Origin: Methylocystis sp. IM3 | Lineage (GTDB): Bacteria > Pseudomonadota > Alphaproteobacteria > Rhizobiales > Beijerinckiaceae | Reading direction: 5' to 3' | DNA: 64,000 nt | NCBI RefSeq assembly: GCF_038070105.1 | Contig: NZ_JBBPBZ010000002.1 | Coordinates: 798,501-862,500, forward strand | Shown here: piece by piece, positions 57,961-64,000 of the stretch | How positions within the stretch are numbered: position 1 is the stretch's first letter | Layout: each line of letters begins with the position of its first letter | Notes under the pieces: model-generated | Told to the model about the DNA's origin: nothing | The model's database searches: none | Seen by the model: only the letters and a program-made list of their open reading frames with translations | Position numbers and translations under genes: made by a program

Positions 57961-58830
57961 ATGACCGGTCGCGCCTTTTCCATGACGACGAGTTTTGCGG
58001 CGCTCGCGCTGGCGCTGGGCCTCATCTCGGCCCACGCGGAAGATATGGACCACAGCAAGATGGACCATGGCGCGATGGACCATTCCGCGCATGGCGCGAC
58101 GCAGTGGGCGGACCCCGGCAAGGCGCAGGCCGCGCCGCCTGCCGCGGACGCCGGCAAGGCGGAAGCGCCCAAGGCCGATGAACACGCCAACCATCACGGC
58201 GGCGGCATGGGCATGGGCAAGGACGGCATGGGTAAGGACGGCATGGGCGGCATGTCCCACGGCGGCGGCATGATGGGCGGCAAGGGTGGAATGATGGGCG
58301 GCATGATGGGCGGCATGGACCATGGCGGCGGTTCGGGCGGCGGCATGAGCCACGGCGGCGGAATGGGCGGGATGATGCAACACATGATGTGCGGCTTCAC
58401 CGAACATCTCGAAGGCCGACTCGCCTATCTGAAAGCCGAATTGCGGCTCACCGATCAGCAGATTTCGGCGTGGAGCAATTTCGCCGACGCCTGGCGCGCC
58501 GCCGCGCAAAAGGCCAACGCCAAATGCGCCTCGATGGACGAGCGCCCGGACAACTCCAAGCCGGCGGTGCTGCAGAAGCTCGACAAGATGGAAAACCATA
58601 TGGTCGACCATCTCGACATCGTGCGCGCGCAGAAGGCGGCGATCGAACCGCTCTTCACCGCGCTCTCCGACGAGCAGAGGAAGATCGCCAGCGAAACCCT
58701 CACGAGCGTCATGAAGGTCGGCATGTCCATGATGGGCGGCATGGGCCATGGCGGCGGCGGTATGATGGGCATGGGAGGCATGGGTGGAATGGGCGGCATG
58801 AGCCACGGCGGCGACGGCATGCAGCACTGA
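57961..58830 (+). CDS. Met/His/Gly-rich Spy/CpxP-like periplasmic protein
   Basis: 289 residues from an ATG directly after GGGAGGAAGC. Signal peptide (SFAALALALGLISAHA), a His/Met repeat region (MDHSKMDHGAMDHSAHG), a long Gly-Met-His region (about 80-135), a Spy/CpxP LTxxQ helical core (about 140-240; KAELRLTDQQISAWSNFADA, LFTALSDEQRKIASETL), and another Met-Gly tail. The architecture fits a periplasmic copper-binding chaperone. Convergent with the multicopper oxidase, sharing a terminator. Confidence 0.82.
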   Translation: MTGRAFSMTTSFAALALALGLISAHAEDMDHSKMDHGAMDHSAHGATQWADPGKAQAAPPAADAGKAEAPKADEHANHHGGGMGMGKDGMGKDGMGGMSHGGGMMGGKGGMMGGMMGGMDHGGGSGGGMSHGGGMGGMMQHMMCGFTEHLEGRLAYLKAELRLTDQQISAWSNFADAWRAAAQKANAKCASMDERPDNSKPAVLQKLDKMENHMVDHLDIVRAQKAAIEPLFTALSDEQRKIASETLTSVMKVGMSMMGGMGHGGGGMMGMGGMGGMGGMSHGGDGMQH

Positions 58831-58851
58831 TCGCCGCGCCGTTCCTGAAAG

Positions 58852-58883
58852 AAAGCCTCGCGTCCGTATGGGCGCGAGGCTTT
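58852..58883. terminator. Bidirectional terminator
   Basis: Perfect 11-bp inverted repeat AAAGCCTCGCG / CGCGAGGCTTT with a 10-base loop, A-tract on one side and TTTGCATTT on the other. It lies between the convergent Spy-like and multicopper oxidase genes. Confidence 0.82.
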
Positions 58884-58918
58884 GCATTTCAGGGAGAATT
58901 CGAGAGGGTGCGCGGCCC

Positions 58919-60574
58919 TCACTCCACAGAGAATTCCCGCATCATGCCCATGTCCTCATGTTCGAGGTTGTGGCAGTGATACATGAAGCGGCCCTTGAAA
59001 TCGCTAAAGGGCTTGGCGATGCGGATCGTCTCGCCCGGCGCGACCAGCACGGTGTCCTTCAGGCCGCTGTCGATCAGTCCGTCGCGAATGGTCGCATAGG
59101 CGTCGGGAGCGGCGTCATTATAGCTCCGGCTCAGGATTTCGAAGGGCTGGCCGTGCAGATGGATGGGATGGGCCATGTTCATCATGCCCATCATTCCCCC
59201 GCCCATCATGCCGCCGCCGCGCATGCCCATGCCGCGGCCCATGCCCATTCCGGCGCCCATGCCCATGCCCATCCCCATCCCCATCCCCATGCCCATGCCG
59301 CCGCCATGGTCGTGGAAGATTTCGAAGAGCTGCGCCGTGTCGACGGGTATGCGCTCGATGTCCATCACGTCGTCGTGATCGTAGGCGCGGCCGTTCAGCA
59401 TGACCGACATGTGGCCCATCGAGAGCGCGATCGGGCGCGGCTTGTCGGGATTGGCGATGTCCTCGGCTCGGTAACGCCGGATCGAGGCGAGCTTTTCCGG
59501 CAGTTTCGGGCTGTCGCTCACCACGCGCGCCACTGTGACGGCGAAGAGCGGATAATCGTCGCCCATGGGAAGTTCGCCGCCCATCATGCGCTGCGCCATA
59601 GGCGGGAGCAGGCCCTCGAATTCGCCGCTGCGCATCACGAGCCTGGAGCCTGCGGCGCGACCGCTGAAATCCACCCACAGATCGACGCGCTCGGCCGGGG
59701 CGAGCATCACATAGGGGCGCCGTTCAGGCTTCTCCAGAAGCCCCCCGTCGACGCCGATGACGGTGAGCGGCGTCCCGTCGTCCCACTGCAATTTGTAGAT
59801 GCGCGCATTGGAGCCATTGAGGATGCGGAAGCGATAGGCGCGGCTGGCGACGTCGAGTTTGAAGTCGGGCCGCCCGTTGACGAGAACGCGATCCCCGTAA
59901 AAGCCGAACATGTCGCGATGCATGCCGCCCCAATAGGCGAGCTGGTTGGCGTCGTCGAAGGAACGGTCCTGAAGTACGAGCGGAATTTCATATTCCCCGG
60001 AGGGCAGGCCGAGGGCGCGTTCCTCCTCGTCCTCCACGATGAGGCCGCCCGCGAGCCCGTGATAGACCTGCGTCGCCGTCGCTTCATGCGTATGCGGATG
60101 ATAGAAGTTGAAGCCCGCGCGATTGCGCAGCTCGAATTCGTAGACGTAGGTCTCGCCGGGCTCGATCGCCGCCGTCGGATGGCCGTCCGCATCCATCGGC
60201 ACATGCAGCCCGTGCCAGTGCGTGATGGTCTGCTCCGGCAGATCGTTGCGCAGCCTGATGCGCACTTTCTGGCCTTTCACGAAGCGCATCAGCGGCCCGA
60301 GATAGCTGTCGGGCGACGAGGCGAGCGTATTGGCAGGCCCTTTCAACAGATTGCCCGCATAGCGCCAGACCTGCGTCGGCCTGCCCGGAAGAATCGGGAC
60401 CTGGTCGCGCCGGCAGACGAGCTCCAGGTCCACATCGGGGTTGAAGCTTGCGCTCGCGACGCGCGGCGCGGGCCGCCCCGAGCCGCCGCCGGAAAAAGCC
60501 ATGGTCGGCGCAGCGATCGCCGCTCCGGCCGACATAAGAAAGCCGCGCCGGCTGAGCCCGAACTTCTTTTGCAT
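58919..60574 (-). CDS. Multicopper oxidase (CueO/CopA type), Tat-exported
   Basis: 551 residues. Twin-arginine signal SRRGFLMSAGAAIAAP. Three cupredoxin domains with all copper ligands: HWHGLHVP, HPHTHEATATQVYHG, HPIHLHGQPFE and YHCHNLEHEDMGMM (type 1 Cys and axial Met). Just before HPIHLHG there is a Met-Gly repeat insert (about 421-469). It probably oxidises Cu+ to Cu2+ in the periplasm. Divergent from the TonB-like gene and convergent with the Met-rich Spy-like protein. Confidence 0.93.
   Translation of the reverse strand: MQKKFGLSRRGFLMSAGAAIAAPTMAFSGGGSGRPAPRVASASFNPDVDLELVCRRDQVPILPGRPTQVWRYAGNLLKGPANTLASSPDSYLGPLMRFVKGQKVRIRLRNDLPEQTITHWHGLHVPMDADGHPTAAIEPGETYVYEFELRNRAGFNFYHPHTHEATATQVYHGLAGGLIVEDEEERALGLPSGEYEIPLVLQDRSFDDANQLAYWGGMHRDMFGFYGDRVLVNGRPDFKLDVASRAYRFRILNGSNARIYKLQWDDGTPLTVIGVDGGLLEKPERRPYVMLAPAERVDLWVDFSGRAAGSRLVMRSGEFEGLLPPMAQRMMGGELPMGDDYPLFAVTVARVVSDSPKLPEKLASIRRYRAEDIANPDKPRPIALSMGHMSVMLNGRAYDHDDVMDIERIPVDTAQLFEIFHDHGGGMGMGMGMGMGMGMGAGMGMGRGMGMRGGGMMGGGMMGMMNMAHPIHLHGQPFEILSRSYNDAAPDAYATIRDGLIDSGLKDTVLVAPGETIRIAKPFSDFKGRFMYHCHNLEHEDMGMMREFSVE
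59175..59310 (-). repeat. Met-Gly coding tandem repeat in the multicopper oxidase
   Basis: Short 6-bp units alternating GGCATG and GGGATG (read on the minus strand) encode GMGMGMGMGMGMG followed by GRGMGM and MMGGGMMGMMN. The array could vary in length by slippage and changes Met content next to the type 1/trinuclear copper region. Confidence 0.8.
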
Positions 60575-60828
60575 TCAACCCGTTCCCTCTGTCGCGGTCT
60601 GACGCCGCTTTTTATTAGATGATGCGAATATAAGCCGTTTTGAAGCCTGCGCCGCTGCGGCATAAGGCGGCATGGGCTCGGGTCCGCGCTCGGCTGCGGC
60701 CCGGCGTGAGCCGCAAAAAATCCCAGATGGTTTGCGAAAGGCGCGGCCTGTGGCACATTCGCCGCCACGATTTCACCGCCGGCCTGCCGTGCAGGCGTTG
60801 GCTGGGTGAAGGGTTTTTTTCCAGCGAG

Positions 60829-61860
60829 ATGAACGAGACGATCAGACAGAAGCCGCGCGCCGCAGCGATCGCCGCTGTCGCCATGGAACGGCTTTTCGAT
60901 CCGCGCCTGCGCGGCGGCGTGACGCCGCGTCCGCGCTTTCTCGCCTTTCTGCTGCTGTGTCTGCTGCTCCACCTCGCCATCGTGGCCTTCCTGCTGTGGG
61001 AGGACCGGCACACGGAGTTTGCGCCGCCGCAGGAGGAAATCCCCGTCGAGGTGATCACGGAACCGCCGCCGCCTCCCGAGGAGAAGAAGCAGGAGGAGCC
61101 GCCGCCGCCGGAGCCGCCGCAGCCCGAGCCGGAAAAGCAGAAGGCGCCGCCGCCTCCGCCTCCGCCGCCCGTGGAGGAGGAGAAGCCCGCGACCGACGCG
61201 CCCAAGCTCGAGAGCAAGGAGAAGAGCGAGCAGGATTCGCCCGAGGAGCAGAAGGAGGCCAAGACGCCGCGCAACGAGCCGCCGACGGAGAAGGTCACGC
61301 CCAAGGACGAGAAGCCCGAGGGGCTCAAGGACGCGACTGACGAGGCCGACGGCGACAAGACGCCCGAGCCCGCGCCTCAAAAGGAGATCGAGGACAAGCC
61401 GGACGCCGAGATCATCGAGCGCGCCGAAAAGACGCCCACGCCAACGCAGCAGCCCGAGACGAAGGACACGAAGGCGGCCAAGAAGGGGCAGGGGATGACG
61501 ATCGCCGACATGGTGGCGGCGATGGCGCCGCTGCCGGACTTCAAGCTGGCGGCGCCGCCCAAGACCTCGCCCATCGGCGGCGGCCAGGCCAAGACGACCT
61601 ATCTGACGATCCTCTACGGGCTCATCATGCCGCATATGCGCATTCCGCCGCGCGTGCGCGCGATCCCCATGTCGAGCCGGGGCGTCGTGGCCTTCTACAT
61701 CGACGAAATGGGCAATCTGACCCATCAGGCGGTCTACAAGACGAGCGGCCTGCCCGATCTCGACGCCGCGGCGCTGGCCGCCGTGCGCGCCGCCGCGCCT
61801 TTTCCCGCCCCGCCGCGCGGCCTTCCGCGCGCGATGCTGTTCACCTATGCGACGAAATAG
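60829..61860 (+). CDS. TonB-like energy transducer
   Basis: 343 residues from the ATG at 60829 (earlier in-frame ATGs lack support). Transmembrane anchor FLAFLLLCLLLHLAIVAFLL, a long Pro/Glu/Lys spacer (about 70-215, with runs of P and KKQEE), and a TonB C-terminal domain (SRGVVAFYIDEMGNLTHQAV, GLPDLDAAALAAVRAAAPFP). Divergent from the multicopper oxidase across 254 bp. It could serve copper or other outer-membrane receptors; TolA is the alternative, but the C-terminus is TonB-like. Confidence 0.82.
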   Translation: MNETIRQKPRAAAIAAVAMERLFDPRLRGGVTPRPRFLAFLLLCLLLHLAIVAFLLWEDRHTEFAPPQEEIPVEVITEPPPPPEEKKQEEPPPPEPPQPEPEKQKAPPPPPPPPVEEEKPATDAPKLESKEKSEQDSPEEQKEAKTPRNEPPTEKVTPKDEKPEGLKDATDEADGDKTPEPAPQKEIEDKPDAEIIERAEKTPTPTQQPETKDTKAAKKGQGMTIADMVAAMAPLPDFKLAAPPKTSPIGGGQAKTTYLTILYGLIMPHMRIPPRVRAIPMSSRGVVAFYIDEMGNLTHQAVYKTSGLPDLDAAALAAVRAAAPFPAPPRGLPRAMLFTYATK

Positions 61861-61866
61861 GGGGCC

Positions 61867-62646
61867 TCAGCCCGCCAGCGCGATGGCGGAGACGAGGCGC
61901 CCGTAATCCGGCTCCTGCCGGTGCACGGTGCGCCGGTAGCTGAAGCAGCGGGCCTCGTCGGCGTAGGTGTCGATGCCGAGCGCCTCGAAGGAGGCGACCT
62001 CCAGGCGCTCGACGCGGGCGGCGATGAAGCTTTGGAGATCGAAGAGCGAATGGCCCGCCCGCGGCGAGGGCGAGAAGAAGCGCGCGTAGGCGCGGTCCGC
62101 CTCGAGGAAGCGGGCGGAGAACTCCGGCCCGACCTCGTAGCTCGTGGCGCCGATGGCCGGGCCCAGCGCAATATGGATATCCGCGCGACGCGCCCCTTGC
62201 GTCTCCATGGCGGCGACGGTTGCCTCGATCATGCCCGTCAGCGCGCCTTTCCAGCCCGCGTGACAGGCCCCGATCACGCCCGCCCGCGCATCGGCGAAGA
62301 GCAGCATGCCGCAGTCGGCGCCCGTGACGCCGAGCGCCAGCGCGCCCTCGCGCGTCACGAGCCCGTCGCAGCGGGGCCGCGCCTCGGGCGCCCAGGGCTC
62401 GCGGATGGTCAGGGCGTCGGCGGAGTGGATTTGGAAAGGCACCAGCAGCCGCTCCGGCGCAACGCCGACACGCCCCGCCATGCGGGCGCGGTTTTCGAGC
62501 ACGCGCGCCGGCTCGTCCTTCGAGCCGACGCCGCCATTGAGCGAGCCATAGACGCCCTCCGAGACGCCGCCCTCCCGCGTGAAAAAGGCGTGGCGCACGC
62601 CGGGAAGATCGAGATTTGCGGCATGAAGCGCGGGCGTCGCGGTCAT
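61867..62646 (-). CDS. pgeF: Peptidoglycan editing factor PgeF (YfiH/DUF152)
   Basis: 259 residues. Conserved motifs HAFFTREGGVSEGVYGSLN, VTGADCGMLLFADARAGVIG and ACHAGWKGALTGMIE carry the His/Cys zinc/copper-type ligands of the family. It removes mis-incorporated residues from peptidoglycan precursors; older annotations call it a laccase-domain protein. Last gene of the lgt-midA-pgeF set. Confidence 0.92.
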   Translation of the reverse strand: MTATPALHAANLDLPGVRHAFFTREGGVSEGVYGSLNGGVGSKDEPARVLENRARMAGRVGVAPERLLVPFQIHSADALTIREPWAPEARPRCDGLVTREGALALGVTGADCGMLLFADARAGVIGACHAGWKGALTGMIEATVAAMETQGARRADIHIALGPAIGATSYEVGPEFSARFLEADRAYARFFSPSPRAGHSLFDLQSFIAARVERLEVASFEALGIDTYADEARCFSYRRTVHRQEPDYGRLVSAIALAG

Positions 62647-62663
62647 TTTTCTTCCAGTTTCCC

Positions 62664-63746
62664 TCAGACGACGAAGCCCGGCATGTCGGGCATGTCGGGA
62701 TGCGTCACCGCCATGACCTTGAACAAGGCGCCCATATGGCGGCGGGGGTCCTTCACGCCGGTCAGGCGGTCGAGCGCGTCGACGATCGCCTGAGCCTGTT
62801 CGGGCGTCGCCTTCTTCATCAGCGATTGCGCGCGCCGCTCGATGCCGAGCTGCAACAGGAAATGCGCTTGCGTCACCGGCCCCAGCACCTTGGCGCCCTC
62901 GGCCCTGGCGGCGCGGGCGAGGGCGGCGAAATCGACATGGGCGGTCAGATCGGCCTCGCCCGGCTCGGCGAGCGGATCGACATAGGCATGGCGCGCGACC
63001 GCCTGGAGGCTGTCGCCGAGCGAGGTTTCGGCGTAGCCATAGTCGATCACGAGGAGCGCGCCGCCCTCCTGCACGAGGCGCGCGGCGATCTCGCCCATGA
63101 TGCGCTGCGCCGCGGCGCTGACCTCGATGATCGAGCCCTCGCGGGCGGGAATTTGCAAAGAGGGCTCGGTCTGGTGCGACAGGCCGAAGACGAGTTCGCC
63201 CGCGGCGTCGAGCCCCACGAGCCGCTCGCGCCAGCCGGTGATGGTCTTGACGTAATGGCGCACCGGCAGCGCGTCGAAAAACTCATTGGCGAGCATGATC
63301 GCGGGGCCGGGCGGCGTGTCGTTCACATCGGCGCTCCAGCTCACGGGCTTGGCCGCCCGCGCGAGCGTCTGTTCCTGAATGCGGCGCAGGGCCGGGCTCA
63401 TCTCGACGAGATGGACCGAAACCGCCTCGAGGAACCCCGGCGCGATGCGCGCGACGCGCAGCACGTCGGCCATCAGCGTCCCGCGTCCCGGCCCCAGCTC
63501 GATCAATCGCGCCGAGGCGGGCGACCCCGCGAGCCGCCACGCTTCCGTCGCCCAGACGCCGAGCAATTCGCCGAACATCTGGCTGATCTCGGGGGCCGTG
63601 ATGAAATCGCCGCCGGCGCCGAAGGGGTCGCGCGTCATGTAATAGCCATGGCGGGGATGGCCAAGGCACAGGCTCATATAACGCTCCAGCGTCATCGGCC
63701 CGTCATGGGCGATCATCGCCGCAATTTCCTGTTTCAGCGCATTCAT
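62664..63746 (-). CDS. MidA/NDUFAF7-type SAM-dependent methyltransferase
   Basis: 360 residues. Family motifs: LGHPRHGYYMTRDPFGAGGD, DFITAPEISQMFGELLGVW, IELGPGRGTLMADVLR for SAM binding, NEFFDALPV, and LLVIDYGYAE. The mitochondrial homologue methylates an arginine of complex I. Its start overlaps the lgt stop by four bases; pgeF follows after 17 bp. Confidence 0.9.
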   Translation of the reverse strand: MNALKQEIAAMIAHDGPMTLERYMSLCLGHPRHGYYMTRDPFGAGGDFITAPEISQMFGELLGVWATEAWRLAGSPASARLIELGPGRGTLMADVLRVARIAPGFLEAVSVHLVEMSPALRRIQEQTLARAAKPVSWSADVNDTPPGPAIMLANEFFDALPVRHYVKTITGWRERLVGLDAAGELVFGLSHQTEPSLQIPAREGSIIEVSAAAQRIMGEIAARLVQEGGALLVIDYGYAETSLGDSLQAVARHAYVDPLAEPGEADLTAHVDFAALARAARAEGAKVLGPVTQAHFLLQLGIERRAQSLMKKATPEQAQAIVDALDRLTGVKDPRRHMGALFKVMAVTHPDMPDMPGFVV

Positions 63747-64000
63747 GCGGGCGCGCTCCTGCGGCGCATCGAAAAGAGGAGGAGGGCGGCGCCGGCGACG
63801 ATCAGCGGCAGGGAGAGCACCATGCCCATCGTCAGCCCATGCGGCAGCGCCTCCTGCACCGGATCAGGCTCGCGGAAGAATTCGCAGAAAATGCGGGCGA
63901 GCCCATAGCCGACTCCGAAGAGGCCGGTGACGAGGCCGGGATGTTTCAGCCCGCCGGCGCGCGCGACGAGCCACAAAGCCGCAAACAGCGCAATTCCCTC
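63743..64000 (-). CDS. lgt: Prolipoprotein diacylglyceryl transferase, C-terminal part
   Basis: The frame runs off the right edge; 85 C-terminal residues are visible. GLVTGLFGVGYGLARIFCEF and FREPDPVQ are the conserved Lgt C-terminal signature, followed by GLTMGMVLSLPLIVAG and a basic tail. It adds diacylglyceryl to lipoprotein cysteines in the inner membrane. Confidence 0.93.
   Translation of the reverse strand, partial: EGIALFAALWLVARAGGLKHPGLVTGLFGVGYGLARIFCEFFREPDPVQEALPHGLTMGMVLSLPLIVAGAALLLFSMRRRSAPA

Overview
The window is GC-rich, densely packed alphaproteobacterial chromosome, most likely Rhizobiales. The gene pairs sdhE-mfd and lgt-midA-pgeF, the FixJ-type response regulator, and the codon usage point that way. 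Several unlinked copper-handling loci would fit a methanotroph-like or other copper-demanding member of the order, but no diagnostic methanotrophy gene is present, so that is only a suggestion.

Left chromosomal part (1-23568). A 3' thiolase fragment and a Glu/Leu/Phe/Val dehydrogenase lie beside a three-gene 2-oxo acid dehydrogenase set (E1 alpha, E1 beta, E2; no E3), consistent with branched-chain amino acid or pyruvate oxidation. Then come a glycosyltransferase overlapping UDP-galactopyranose mutase, a manganese catalase, an FAD/Rieske oxidoreductase with an SDR, and a degenerate histidine kinase with a FixJ-like regulator. A 1066-residue multi-PAS hybrid kinase is divergent from that pair. 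Next is a copper acquisition locus: a small Cys/His periplasmic protein (DUF2946-like), an OprC-type TonB-dependent receptor with a recognisable CxxxM/HxM copper site, TonB and ExbB (no ExbD). A DUF188 protein and a relatively AT-rich acyltransferase close this part.

Genomic island (about 23569-53673). A 59-bp direct repeat, made of the 3' part of a tRNA-Asp gene plus 9 bp of flank, bounds about 30 kb. The intact tRNA-Asp (GTC) is at the right end, next to a frameshifted tyrosine integrase. The left end is phage-satellite-like (winged-helix protein, replication-type protein, terminase small subunit, no capsid genes). The middle carries a decayed second recombinase interrupted by yjdM/phnA, a flavin reductase, MacA-MacB plus a cytochrome c, a frameshifted slipin, an aconitase, a YiiX-like hydrolase and LysR remnants. 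The right half is a copper/silver module: DUF2933 protein, P1B ATPase, a broken His-rich secreted peptide, PPK2, CusA-CusB-CusC, a YtkA-like protein and another His-rich secreted protein. Decayed genes fill the space up to the integrase. Single-base frameshifts are common inside the island; I saw none outside it.

Right chromosomal part (53674-64000). sdhE and mfd are followed by a second, chromosomal copper locus: a Met/His/Gly-rich Spy/CpxP-like periplasmic protein convergent with a Tat-exported multicopper oxidase that has a Met-Gly repeat insert, with a TonB-like protein divergent from the oxidase. The window ends with pgeF, midA and the 3' end of lgt on the minus strand.
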